From JACDAE01 sp963717195 (lineage in GTDB: Bacteria; Chloroflexota; Ktedonobacteria; Ktedonobacterales; Ktedonobacteraceae), in assembly GCA_963717195.1 (NCBI GenBank), contig CAVQVR010000017.1:71611-135610 (forward strand): a stretch of 64,000 nt of DNA, given 5' to 3'. The notes below the pieces were generated by a model that saw nothing but the letters and a program-made list of their open reading frames with translations, had not been told where the DNA came from and made no database searches. Shown here one piece after another: positions 54,006-63,052 of the stretch (its first letter is position 1; every line of letters begins with the position of its first letter). Made by a program: the position numbers and the translations under genes.

Positions 54006-54032
54006 CAAAGTTTCCCTTATGCACGCAACACC

Positions 54033-54120
54033 GTAGGGATCTGATTGTATCGCGTCCGCGATTTATCGATTTGGGGCCACCATCCGATAAATCGCAGGCC
54101 AGATACAATCAGATCCCTAC
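54033..54120. repeat. GTAGGGATC palindrome, type F
   Basis: Outer arms GTAGGGATCTGATTGTATC (19 bp, perfect), inner arms GCGATTTATCG / CGATAAATCGC. The right end supplies the TAG stop of the peroxiredoxin-like gene. Confidence 0.9.
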
Positions 54121-54680
54121 CTTTTGTAAGGATAATGCAATGTCTTATCCCCCTCCCAGTTCTCCCTCAATCCGGGAGTAGAGAGCTCCCAGTCGGGTCG
54201 AACTTTTTGCGTTACGGCACGCAGGTCTTGCCACAATTCCCCGGTTGAAGGACGTCCCCAGAACCAGTAACCATTATAGATTTTATAGATGACCAGTCCC
54301 GGTTCCAACACAAGCGTATGGGGAATCATCGGATTGTGAAATGGATCGGTGTATTCCTGAATATCGAGATCCTGCTGCACTTTGCGCCCAAAATCCGAAA
54401 GAAAGATCCACTGCGCTCCTACTGCGGCCCGGAATTCGTTGCTCTCCAGGATATTATCTGTCGAGATGGTCACTATCTGTGTATAAGCTACCGCGATTTT
54501 TGAATAGAAGGCGGCAAGTTCAAGATGCTGCTGATGATCCTTGGGACAGAAATGTCCACGCGAGAGGAGCAGGATCATAGGGTCATTGCCTTGCAACTCG
54601 CTGAGCTTGCGGCGTGTTCGGGTATGATCGGTCAACTCATAATCGGGAAAGCGAGCGCCGGGTTGAATATCAGCACGCAT
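54117..54680 (-). CDS. peroxiredoxin/redoxin-like protein (AhpC/TSA)
   Basis: 187 residues with a thioredoxin fold: FPDYELTDHTRTRRKLSEL and then ILLLSRGHFCPKDHQQ. Only one active-site-type cysteine, C45, is present, in the place of the CxxC of redoxins; the CPxD spacing suggests one-Cys peroxiredoxin-like chemistry. It may reduce peroxides or act as a thiol-linked redox protein. The TAG stop lies inside the type F palindrome. The GalE gene is upstream on the same strand. Confidence 0.78.
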   Translation of the reverse strand: MRADIQPGARFPDYELTDHTRTRRKLSELQGNDPMILLLSRGHFCPKDHQQHLELAAFYSKIAVAYTQIVTISTDNILESNEFRAAVGAQWIFLSDFGRKVQQDLDIQEYTDPFHNPMIPHTLVLEPGLVIYKIYNGYWFWGRPSTGELWQDLRAVTQKVRPDWELSTPGLRENWEGDKTLHYPYKR

Positions 54681-54757
54681 AGCAATAGTTCCTTTCCGGA
54701 AAGTCTAATCATTGTATCCATGAGGATGCGCCTGCAGCCAGTTCCAGGCATCTTCAA

Positions 54758-55681
54758 TCATTGTAGCCAGTTCAGGCTTCTGAGGCTGCCAACCAGCTCC
54801 TTCTGAATTTTCTCACTGGAAGCAACAAGTACTGGTGGATCGCCTGCACGCCTGCCAACTTCATTTGCCTTGATAATTCGCCCGGTTACCTGTCGCGCGG
54901 TCTCAATGACTTCCAATACCGAGAAGCCCCTGCCATTGCCCAGATTGTAGATCTGATGTTCACCCTGACGCGCTGCATTGAGAGCTAGAATATGAGCTCG
55001 TGCCAGGTCTTCGACGTGAATATAGTCCCGAATTGCCGTCTTATCACGCGTGGGATAATCGGTCCCATAGACATCGATTGACTCGCGTCTGCCAATCGCC
55101 GCACTCAATACGAGCGGAATAAGATGTGTCTCTGGATGATGCACTTCTCCTAAATCTCCACTCGCTCCGGCAACGTTAAAATAACGCAGACTCACCGCTG
55201 CAAGTCCATGTGCTGCAGCTTCAAAGCCAATCATCTGATCAACTGCAAGCTTTGAGCCACCGTAGGGATTGGTCGGACGCGTCACTGCTGTCTCTAAAAT
55301 AGGTATCTCTTCAGGTGCACCATAGACCGCTGCCGTTGAGGAGAAAACGAGGCGTTTGATATCCGCCTCACGCATAGCGTCAAGCAGATTGAGCGTACCA
55401 ATGACATTGTTGCGGTAATAGCGCTCGGGATTCCCTACCGATTCTCCTACCAGCGATAACGCCGCAAAATGGAAGACGCCATCGAAGCCTACACGTAGAA
55501 TTTCTTTCAGGCGTGCGCTATCCAACAGATCACATTGCACAAAATGAGCTTGAGGGCTGACCGCCTGGCGATGCCCTTTGACAAGATTGTCCAGCACCGT
55601 CGTCTCATGTCCGCCCTCTATAAGCTGAGCAGTCATGACGCTACCTATATATCCAGCCCCACCCGTGACAAGAAGTTTCAT
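54758..55681 (-). CDS. galE: UDP-glucose 4-epimerase, C-terminus frameshifted
   Basis: 307 residues as read. The Rossmann motif is GGAGYIG (7-13). The active site is FSSTAAVYG and Y140/K144 (NPYGGSK). The protein diverges after KIQKEL; in the next frame the sequence continues as GWQPQKPELATMIEDAWNWL and ends HPHGYND at 54705. That is the standard GalE C-terminus. Restoring one G in CTGGTTGG would give a full-length 325-residue enzyme. It interconverts UDP-glucose and UDP-galactose. Confidence 0.92.
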   Translation of the reverse strand: MKLLVTGGAGYIGSVMTAQLIEGGHETTVLDNLVKGHRQAVSPQAHFVQCDLLDSARLKEILRVGFDGVFHFAALSLVGESVGNPERYYRNNVIGTLNLLDAMREADIKRLVFSSTAAVYGAPEEIPILETAVTRPTNPYGGSKLAVDQMIGFEAAAHGLAAVSLRYFNVAGASGDLGEVHHPETHLIPLVLSAAIGRRESIDVYGTDYPTRDKTAIRDYIHVEDLARAHILALNAARQGEHQIYNLGNGRGFSVLEVIETARQVTGRIIKANEVGRRAGDPPVLVASSEKIQKELVGSLRSLNWLQ

Positions 55682-55816
55682 TCTTTAATCTTCCTCGCTA
55701 ACAAATTAAGGATGTTTTTACTGCTGTAATAATACGACAGGCAACGCGTGTTCAGCTATCTCCACTATAGCAACCTATATAATCTCTGGCTCCCTGGGAT
55801 GCACTGCCCATTTATC

Positions 55817-56779
55817 TTACAAAGCATCCAACTTTTTAGCGCTCTCTTCTATCGCATACATAATTCCCAGTTCCTGTGCAAGGGTGTGGGCATGTTGAAA
55901 ATTTTCGCGTGCCTGGACTTTGTCCGCCTGAACAAGCTGGACATTTCCGATAGCAAGCAGAGCATGAATAAGTGCATTCTTAATTCCCATCTCCTCAGCC
56001 AGGGCCTGAGCATTCTGATAATTAATTAATGCATTCTCAGAATCTTCCCGTGCCAGATAGATATCCCCCACCAGTACATGAGAATGTGGCAGATAGACTC
56101 TGAAACCGATCTCTTCGCGCAAGGCCAGGGAAGTCAGAGCGTAGTTGAGAGCAGCATCCAGATCACCCTTATGCGTAGCCAGTCCTGCAAGGTGGCGGAG
56201 CGCATATGATTTTTCCAACTTGTGATTATAAAGATCAGCAAACTGCAACGCTTCAGTATAGGACTCCTGCGCCCTGTCAGAGAGACTACGCTGCTCATAG
56301 GTTAATCCACGGTAGAATAGCGCCTCACTTATGCCTCTGGTATCGTGCAGTTTCTCTCTAAGCGTCAGCGCCTGCTGGCAATAGGTAAGCGCTTTCTCAT
56401 AATCACCCTCTCCCGTATTTAGCCTTTTATAATAATGAGCCTGCCCGATCAGACACAATGCATCGGCAATGCCTTTTTCATAACGAGCAGTTTCGGCAAG
56501 CTGTTTTGCTTCAAGGGAGGTAGCAAGCGCCAGCTCGAAATCTCGGTTTGCGAGATAATAGTTTGCAACAAGAACTTTTCCATACTGAAGCGTAAGTTTG
56601 ACTCTGTCACGGAGGTGCACCTCTTTCACTGAAGTCAGTTGCAAGCCCGCTTTCAGAACATTTACAGCTTCATCTAATTTAGCAAGATAGTAGTATAACT
56701 CTGCTACCTCACATAAAGAATAGATTACACTGGTGAAATGATCGGAGATGGAATGAGAGGAATTTGTTGATTGCATCAT
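55817..56779 (-). CDS. TPR-repeat protein
   Basis: 320 residues from the ATG at 56779 (MMQSTNSS); the frame stays open to 56878 but that stretch reaches into a terminator hairpin. The protein consists of about seven TPR-like helical pairs (YEKALTYCQQALTLREKLHD, AQESYTEALQFADLYNH). There is no HTH, signal peptide or enzymatic domain. It resembles the C-terminal sensor part of XRE/STAND regulators without the N-terminal module. Confidence 0.72.
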   Translation of the reverse strand: MMQSTNSSHSISDHFTSVIYSLCEVAELYYYLAKLDEAVNVLKAGLQLTSVKEVHLRDRVKLTLQYGKVLVANYYLANRDFELALATSLEAKQLAETARYEKGIADALCLIGQAHYYKRLNTGEGDYEKALTYCQQALTLREKLHDTRGISEALFYRGLTYEQRSLSDRAQESYTEALQFADLYNHKLEKSYALRHLAGLATHKGDLDAALNYALTSLALREEIGFRVYLPHSHVLVGDIYLAREDSENALINYQNAQALAEEMGIKNALIHALLAIGNVQLVQADKVQARENFQHAHTLAQELGIMYAIEESAKKLDAL

Positions 56780-56876
56780 AATCGTCTTCGCTTTCCTGCT
56801 ATTTATTTTAGAATAAGACCAGTTCAAAATGGTTACGCCTGTTATATCATAGTTCCCTCCATATTCCAAATAAAGC

Positions 56877-56916
56877 AACCAGAGTGTGCTATATCTGTAT
56901 AGCCACTCTGGTTTTT
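56877..56916 (+). terminator. strong terminator-like hairpin between divergent genes
   Basis: AACCAGAGTG(T)GCTATA / TATAGCCACTCTGGTT, a 16-bp stem with one bulge and a TCTG loop, followed by TTTTT. It lies before, not after, any plus-strand gene: the plus-strand DUF4395 start is 124 bp downstream and the minus-strand TPR start 98 bp upstream. It could be a 5' attenuator for the DUF4395 gene or end a small RNA. Confidence 0.75.
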
Positions 56917-57039
56917 ATGGTCATACAAACCATAACAAAAGGGAATAGAATAGATAACTTTCAGTGTTATTTTTTTATAGTAAGTCATCATAGTAAGTCC
57001 TTATATTTACATATGCTTTCATTTTTCAAGGAGACCCCA

Positions 57040-57528
57040 ATGGAAAACATTGCTACGATTAGCAAAGGGTTGCGTGTAGACGCTCATCTGGCAAAATTTT
57101 CGCAGGCAAGCGTTGCTGTCTTGACGGCCATTGCATTCATCTTGCAATGGCCAGTTCTCACATTGATTGCCACATTATGCCTGGGTATTAGTGCTCTGGC
57201 TCCTGCGGCAAGTCCTTTCCGGCTGCTGTATCGGTATATTATCGTGCCATTGCATTTGTTGAAGCCTCACATTGTAGAGGATGATCCGGCTCCTCATCGC
57301 TTCGCGCAAGGAATTGGAACAATATTCCTCATTGCGTCTACCCTGATTCTGTTTTTCACACATGTAACCACTCTGGGATGGACACTCGACCTTATCGTCT
57401 TTGTGCTCTCAGGCATTAACTTCACCGTTGGTTTTTGCGCAGGCTGCTTTGTCTATTACCACCTTGGGCGTCTGGGCGTACTGCCAAAAGTGCGCTATGA
57501 AGGTAGCTTCCACTGGCGAGGAGTATAA
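57040..57528 (+). CDS. DUF4395 family membrane protein
   Basis: 162 residues from the ATG at 57040, selected for AAGGAG seven bases upstream. Four hydrophobic segments and the DUF4395 pattern (FSQASVAVLTAIAFILQWP, ISALAPAASPFRLLYR, FAQGIGTIFL, GFCAGCFVYYHL). The late CAGC is a CxxC-like pair. DUF4395 proteins often accompany thioredoxin-like genes; here a thioredoxin-fold gene starts 6 bp after its stop, so a membrane thiol-redox role is likely. Confidence 0.8.
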   Translation: MENIATISKGLRVDAHLAKFSQASVAVLTAIAFILQWPVLTLIATLCLGISALAPAASPFRLLYRYIIVPLHLLKPHIVEDDPAPHRFAQGIGTIFLIASTLILFFTHVTTLGWTLDLIVFVLSGINFTVGFCAGCFVYYHLGRLGVLPKVRYEGSFHWRGV

Positions 57529-57534
57529 CGTATT

Positions 57535-57972
57535 ATGTCCGCTCTTACTATCAGACTGGGAATACTCGTCCTGGTTGCTCTCAGTGCCTGGTTAGTGGTC
57601 TTGATGGGAAAGCGCTTTGTAGCAGAAAGACGCCAACGCGCACTTGCCGCTGCACCAGTAGCAATGTTCACGCCATACACGGCCACTCCCAGCATACGTA
57701 TTCTATCCTTTAGCAGTGAGGATTGCCATCAATGCAAGCTGCAGGCACCTATTCTGCAGCGCATCGTTGAAGCCCGAAAGGATGCAGTCTCTGTTACAGA
57801 GATCGATGCACCCGCCGAGCCAGAACTGACTACGCGTTACCAGGTTCTTACTGTACCCACGACGGTTGTTCTGGATACAAATGGGAAGGCCTATGCAATC
57901 AACTATGGCTTCGCGAACACACAGAAGATCCTGGGACAGATCGATGCCTTACTTGTTAACATGGGCGTGTAA
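57535..57972 (+). CDS. membrane-anchored thioredoxin-like protein
   Basis: 145 residues. One membrane segment at about 8-26 is followed by a thioredoxin fold (about 50-145) with the active site CHQC (FSSEDCHQCKLQ) and cis-proline VPTTVV. It should carry redox power outside or at the membrane. GAGGAG lies before the ATG. It is coupled to the DUF4395 gene. Confidence 0.87.
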   Translation: MSALTIRLGILVLVALSAWLVVLMGKRFVAERRQRALAAAPVAMFTPYTATPSIRILSFSSEDCHQCKLQAPILQRIVEARKDAVSVTEIDAPAEPELTTRYQVLTVPTTVVLDTNGKAYAINYGFANTQKILGQIDALLVNMGV

Positions 57973-57986
57973 ACACCCGTGTTAAA

Positions 57987-58527
57987 CTATTCCACATTGA
58001 TTTTAAATGGTAGTGCCATGATAAACATGGGGCACAATTGCCCACGTTTACAGAGAGGGCGGCCAGTAAAGTTAAGTTCAACCGTACCGGTACCCTGAGC
58101 GACAAAGCGCCATACACATACTTTACTCTGTTTTCCAGGCATAGCCAGCCGGCGACTGAAGGTGGAGTATCCCCTGAGAGGTTGCCGGCCCACCCCATGC
58201 ATGACCAAATGGCAAATCAACTTCGACCACATTACCACTATGGGCGGTAACCGTCGTATTGATATCAGAAGTCTGTATTATCACATTTGCTTTCGGCAGC
58301 GCGGAACCTACTACCATATCGCTAGGGCAGCCGTTAGCACTGCCATAACCTTTTACAGAAACAGGAGTTGAGGTAGTAACAGGAACCGCAGGAGCACTGG
58401 AACCTGCTGTACCACTTCCTCCTGTACTTGTACTCGCCTCACCACAAGCCGCCAACAGGAAAGCAAGTAGCATGAACATAATCAGAGGAATAAGAACACG
58501 CTTTTGTACCGAATAAATTGTGGGCAT
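57987..58527 (-). pseudogene. lipoprotein with chagasin/beta-sandwich-like domain, frameshifted
   Basis: The first frame (58527-58123) starts with a lipoprotein signal, LLAFLLAACGE (lipidated Cys 28), followed by a Ser/Thr/Gly-rich linker and a beta domain (VVEVDLPFGHAWGG...LQSPAGYAWK) that stops early. The adjacent frame continues as QSKVCVWRFVAQGTGTVELN and ends at 57987. Reading AAAA as AAA in TGGAAAACAG joins the two into one beta-sandwich domain, similar in pattern to chagasin-type inhibitors (W.F.A.GTG..L.F). Function unknown. Confidence 0.75.
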
Positions 58528-58817
58528 TTATGAACTCCTTCTGGTTACTCTCTCTACAGCGTACCGTTACTGTCAAAACGAATTTGCTGTGAAAAAAGTT
58601 CCCCATCCGGCAGTACTATTTTCTCTCGTCATGATTAGCACAACTATAGCCTATATGTCCCAGTTTAATCGGCCTGTTGGAAGAGACACGCCAGCAGAGT
58701 GACGCGCTCACTAACGCAACCGACCACCTCTTCTCAGATATGCGTGTGGTAAGTTCAGGATGAGCGAGGTACTCGAACTGGCGGGAATTCGCTGCAACAG
58801 GGAGGATCGAGACAAGA
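58528..58817. other. intergenic region between csrA and the lipoprotein
   Basis: 290 bp. No terminator or recognised promoter pair; an isolated minus-strand TTGACA is present near 58576. Confidence 0.4.
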
Positions 58818-59009
58818 TCAAGCAGAAACTTTCGGCATGTCCTGATGTGGTTCTGCCTTATTGTAGAGCAACTCTTCCCGGACAATAGCGATGTCGGATG
58901 GTGCGCTGATGCCAATTTTTACTCGATCGCCTTCTACAGCGAGAATTGAGACCTTAATGACGCCAGCAATCACAATACTTTCCTCAATTTTCCGGCGCAA
59001 AACAAGCAT
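58818..59009 (-). CDS. csrA: carbon storage regulator CsrA
   Basis: 63 residues from the ATG at 59009, with AAGGAAGG upstream; it is shorter than the open frame, which continues to 59126. The protein matches CsrA throughout: MLVLRRKIEESIVIAG, VKIGISAPSDIAIVREEL. The RNA-binding residues L4 and R44 are present; the usual S5 is R. CsrA dimers bind GGA hairpins in mRNA leaders and control translation. No flagellar or fliW gene is nearby, unlike in many Firmicutes. Confidence 0.92.
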   Translation of the reverse strand: MLVLRRKIEESIVIAGVIKVSILAVEGDRVKIGISAPSDIAIVREELLYNKAEPHQDMPKVSA

Positions 59010-59253
59010 AGCAATGTTCCTTCCTTTTTTACTCCATGCCCATATCCGGGCACAAAAAAATCCTTGTGGGGAAAGGTTCTTCCGTTTCATCCTGTTCTTC
59101 TGGCAGCAGTTCGCGTCAAAGAACATGTTTGTAGTATAATCGGCAGATCAGGCAGATACATCGGTCGGTAGATGTATTTCTGCTTCAATCCCAGGGCCAC
59201 TTCTGCTAAGCCTCAGGTACGATGACAAATAGGTCTGTAGGATGAGTTTCTTT

Positions 59254-59859
59254 CTAAGCCGACCAGCCAACGGTAGCCAACATAACCAGAAGTTCTTCAG
59301 TATCGAGGAGAAAGCGGCGGGTAGGTACGATCTGGTGCGCCAATCCAAGCCGCAATGCTTCATGAGCAGTCAACGTTTCGCCATTTTGGACCAGGCGGTC
59401 TGTTGTCTCGCGCCCAATCATAGAGGGAAGGCGTATTGAAACAGCATTGGGAAAAACCTTTGCATTGACAGCCGGCAGGCGGAATACGGCATCGTCACGC
59501 GCAATTACAGTATCACAGAGTGAAGCAAGTTCACAACCGGGGCCGAATACGTTCCCTTTAATAAGGGCAACCGTGGGAATGTGGTGAAGATGTAACTCGT
59601 CAAAAGCGAGCTCGGTATTTCTAGCGGCATGCAGCAATGCTGCCCGTCGCGCTTCAGAATCATCAGGCAGATCAACACCTGCGCAAAAAGCCTGCTCTCC
59701 CATTCCAGCAACGACGATCAGATGAGGAGACAGTTTTATAGCCTGATGGATAGAAAGGGCTAACTTTTCCAACATCTCAGTAGTTAGAGGATTGAGGGGT
59801 TGGCGGTCGAGGAGAAGCCAGAGAATATCATTGCGCAAGCGAACGTGAATATCTGACAT
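59254..59859 (-). CDS. enoyl-CoA hydratase/isomerase family protein, short
   Basis: 201 residues. Oxyanion-hole segments are AFCAGVDLPD and GNVFGPGCELASL; the first catalytic glutamate sits in GCELAS and the second is replaced (RLPAVNAKVFPNAV has no Glu), so the hydratase activity is doubtful. The C-terminal trimerisation region is short. A continuation in the next frame, RKKLILQTYLSSYLRL to 59148, could be its true end (see findings). Possible thioesterase or isomerase-like member. Confidence 0.75.
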   Translation of the reverse strand: MSDIHVRLRNDILWLLLDRQPLNPLTTEMLEKLALSIHQAIKLSPHLIVVAGMGEQAFCAGVDLPDDSEARRAALLHAARNTELAFDELHLHHIPTVALIKGNVFGPGCELASLCDTVIARDDAVFRLPAVNAKVFPNAVSIRLPSMIGRETTDRLVQNGETLTAHEALRLGLAHQIVPTRRFLLDTEELLVMLATVGWSA

Positions 59860-59941
59860 GCTATACTATCCTCTCGTCCCTATTTCAGCCGGAGCCACAG
59901 GACATTAATAGTATAGCATGTCGATAGCCGTTCGTGACGGG

Positions 59942-60968
59942 CTAAATCCCCATAATTTTAAGAATATATTGCTGCGTTTCATAGGGAAGGAAATTCATCC
60001 AGTTAGCGCCACCAGCAGCAACAGCGTATTGTACAGTACCACCGCCAGCATTATAGGCAGCGAGGGCCATAGCATAGTTGCCATTATATTGCCTTGCATA
60101 GCTGGCCATGTAACGAGCCGCACCAGCAAGCGCCGAGATCGGGTCATAGGGATTGACGCCAAGTCCAGCTGCTGTGCTCGGCAGGAACTGAGCAATGCCT
60201 ACTGCACCTGCGGGAGAATACGCATTAGCATTGAAGCCACTCTCGACCTGGATCTGTCGCACAAAATAGTCTGGACTGATACCATTAGCTATCGCATCCT
60301 GACGTGCAATGGCGACATACGCGCTCATTGATAGAACTATAGGAGGCAGTGCGGATGCCGGATTTGTAGCGGCAGCAGCCGGAACCGCGGCGGCGGCGGG
60401 TGCTGGATTAGCCTGTGCGAGAGTCACAAATGTCTGCCCGACAATATCCCGATTTTGCTGTTCGGCCTGCATCAATTGGAGAGTGCCGCCGAAAAGAGTT
60501 CCTGAAATTCTGCCCACCACCCAACGGCGTCAAGGAGACCAGCGTCGTAATCATGACGGCAATAATTGCACCCAGAGCAATACCAAAACGAAGGTGCGGA
60601 GACACGCGCCGCACCGACTTTAGCTCCTCTGTCGTCTTTAGCCGTTTGCGCTTCCTCATACCAGGGATAACAACTGGAGACCTGGTTGCAGAAGGCGTCA
60701 TTGTTGATTGTAAAGCCGCGATAAGCGACTGCGTAGTTGGCACATCTTGCAAAGGGCCTGAAGCTGGAATACGCTGGTCTGTCGTTAATGACCGCATCTG
60801 GGTAGCAGTTGCTAGATGTCCGGTAGTGCCGGGCGATAAGTGTTCTAGCAGTGAACCTGAAGACGAAGTCGTAATGGGAGGGGGGACAGGAGTAAAGTCG
60901 GGATAGTACCCCATCGCCGAGTCAGTATCGTCATACTGGAACGACGACAGAGAGTTCTTTTGTGACAT
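59942..60968 (-). pseudogene. membrane-anchored lytic transglycosylase (SLT), frameshifted
   Basis: The first frame (60968-60408) has a Ser/Thr/Pro-rich cytoplasmic part, a basic stretch (MRKRKRLKTTEELKSVRR), and a membrane segment (FGIALGAIIAVMITTLVSL), then loses frame at GGTGGTGGGC. The second frame (from about 60520 to 59942) continues GRISGTLFGGTLQLMQAEQQ into an SLT domain: VESGFNANAYSPAGAVGIAQ with catalytic Glu, FLPSTA, and AMALAAYNAG. One G fewer in GGG joins them (GGGRISGTLFGG). It would cleave glycan strands at the cell surface. Confidence 0.85.
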
Positions 60969-61279
60969 AACCTACCTCATTACTTACATCTACATTGTAC
61001 TTCTTTGTCTTGAGTCTATCTAAATAGACCCCGCTCGTCAAATTATTTGCCTATAAGGGGGTGAAAAGTAATAGAGAGCATAAGCTTTTCTTAACCATCA
61101 CGCTTTCTCCAGCACCAGAATACATGAGATAGAAAGATACGAGAAGATACATGCTGATACTATCAATCGGGTTCAAACTCGTGGAAAAACGCGATCATGC
61201 ACTTTGAAAATTGATCTGGATATTCGATGCCATGGGCCAAAAGGAAACCAGGGTAGGGAGACCATTTGATATCTGGATT
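60969..61279. other. intergenic region upstream of the lytic transglycosylase
   Basis: About 310 bp of AT-rich sequence up to MITE copy E5. No further element recognised. Confidence 0.45.
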
Positions 61280-61436
61280 GTAACTCTTCAGAAGGGGCCT
61301 GACTCCTCAGCGCCTACGGCGCTTCGCAAGCCGTTTGGTGTGGACGGTGGGATTGGCGGCCCCGGGCCGCCAATCCCACCGTCCACACCAAACCCGGGCG
61401 AACCACCGCAGGTGGCGAGGAGACCCGAATAGTTAC
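61280..61436. mobile_element. MITE copy E5 (IS66-like ends) with near-perfect 8-bp target duplication
   Basis: 157 bp, GTAACTCTTCAG to CCGAATAGTTAC. Flanks TCTGGATT (61272-61279) and CCTGGATT (61437-61444), 7 of 8 equal. Central arms start GTTTGGTGTGGACGGTGGG as in E4, but the orientation is that of E1 and E3. It lies 65 bp past the stop of the GH57 gene. Confidence 0.94.
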
Positions 61437-61501
61437 CCTGGATTTACTCTTTTTTAAAGAGCATCATCTGGCCCCCTAAAAGCTAAAACACAAGGTAGAA
61501 G

Positions 61502-62896
61502 TTATATCCGCTGAGCAGTTGCGAGTTGGCGTAGAGGACGCGTCGTGCGGCCACGTGGATTCCTGCGCTTTGCCTGACGTACCAGGCGTGCGGGTAGATA
61601 GGGCTCCATAGCTCGCAAAGCGTTGATGTACACCTGTTGCTGCTCATAGATAACACCGTTCGGCCCCAGTTCCCACCATTCATCTGGTGTAAAATAGGCA
61701 GAGACTTCGGCCTCGGGTCCAGTGCGTCCATACCACTGAATGAGATGCAGGTTATCGGATTGCGATAGCCAGATTGCGAGATCGATCAGTTCAGGATTTT
61801 CGGTCAGCTTCGCCATACCATACACATGACCCATCAGTTGCAGGATGGTCTGCTGCGCACTATTTCCAAGGAAGAACTCCATACCTCCGCTACCAGCCCA
61901 TGTCGTGGGGAAAATAGGAAGTGGAAGATGATAGGAACGTTCGCGGTGACGCTCGATAAGCGTACTGGCTGTGTACGTTGTCACATTGCGTTGCGCGAGC
62001 TGTTGTGGAAGGGCACGCATAAAATCGAAGATACCACTATCACGGCGATGATGTTCACCAAAGGTCTCAAAATCCCAGCCGAGCAGTAGAAGATCGCCCC
62101 AGGTGTGCGCAATCCAATCTGCGTAGGTATCGGCATACAGTGGGTAGCCGGACCAGCCGCGATTGGAGAAGCGATAACCCACATCATCACTCAGCTCCAG
62201 GTGACGTGTGAGCAGGTAGGGAGGATTGCTCCGTGCCTCCTCGGTCTGCATTTTACGTTGAGAACGAAGTGTGCGCGTCTTTGCCATACCACCATCAATA
62301 GGAAGCGTGTAGGGAGCTTCGTCGCCATTGCGATAGAGGTGAGTACTTTCACGCCAGCCCATCACCCAGGGTCGTCCATCCATGAACGCGCCCCGAAAGC
62401 CGGCTGCATCGAGCGCATTATACAGAGTTGCCGACATGCACATCTCTGTCGTATCCGTCACGACCGGGCGCTTGCCAAAGAAGCCTTCCAGTTCGCTGAC
62501 CATCTCTTGCATACGTAGCACAAACGCAGGCATATCGAGCAGAAAGAGAAAACTATGATAGGGCTCAACGCCGATCAATTCCACATTCTCCTCAGCTACC
62601 AGTTCGCGGAAGAGAGAGAGCAGATCCGTATCCCATGCAGCCGCCTGCCGCAAAAACGAGAGAGAGAAACCGATAGACAGGCGCATACCTTCCTGGCGTA
62701 CCAGGTCTAAAAACATACGCGCTGCCGGATAATAACTATATTGCGCCACTTTTCTGAAGTAACGCTCGTTCATACGTTCATCAAAAAGGCAATGAATGAT
62801 ATCTTCAACCGAGGCACCACGAGGAATCGGCTGCGCAGGCAGCTTGAGACGACGGGGCTGGTGCACGACGGTATAGATTGCCAGGTCCGCAACCAT
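61502..62896 (-). CDS. GH57 family glycoside hydrolase
   Basis: 464 residues from the ATG at 62896, with GAGAGGAAGG upstream. Family 57 order: an N-terminal YTVVHQPRRLKLP block in the place of the usual HxH region, GVEPYHSFLFLL, VVTDTTEMCMSATLYNAL, and LGWDFETFGEHH with the catalytic-type Asp. GH57 enzymes are alpha-amylases, branching enzymes or 4-alpha-glucanotransferases; this branch resembles glycogen- or amylose-related GH57 proteins of Chloroflexota. It directly follows a GT4 gene, so joint alpha-glucan metabolism is likely. Confidence 0.85.
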   Translation of the reverse strand: MVADLAIYTVVHQPRRLKLPAQPIPRGASVEDIIHCLFDERMNERYFRKVAQYSYYPAARMFLDLVRQEGMRLSIGFSLSFLRQAAAWDTDLLSLFRELVAEENVELIGVEPYHSFLFLLDMPAFVLRMQEMVSELEGFFGKRPVVTDTTEMCMSATLYNALDAAGFRGAFMDGRPWVMGWRESTHLYRNGDEAPYTLPIDGGMAKTRTLRSQRKMQTEEARSNPPYLLTRHLELSDDVGYRFSNRGWSGYPLYADTYADWIAHTWGDLLLLGWDFETFGEHHRRDSGIFDFMRALPQQLAQRNVTTYTASTLIERHRERSYHLPLPIFPTTWAGSGGMEFFLGNSAQQTILQLMGHVYGMAKLTENPELIDLAIWLSQSDNLHLIQWYGRTGPEAEVSAYFTPDEWWELGPNGVIYEQQQVYINALRAMEPYLPARLVRQAKRRNPRGRTTRPLRQLATAQRI

Positions 62897-63052
62897 GTCA
62901 AACCTTCCTCTCAAGGCTACACAGTGAGCTTCCCAAATATGGGATCATCAATAGATTTTCCACGCGTTCCATCCTCGCCTGTAGCCTCCGCGCCACCGCC
63001 CTGCACGGGAGATGAGAAGACAATATTTTGCTTACGCGCAAGAAACTCCAAT

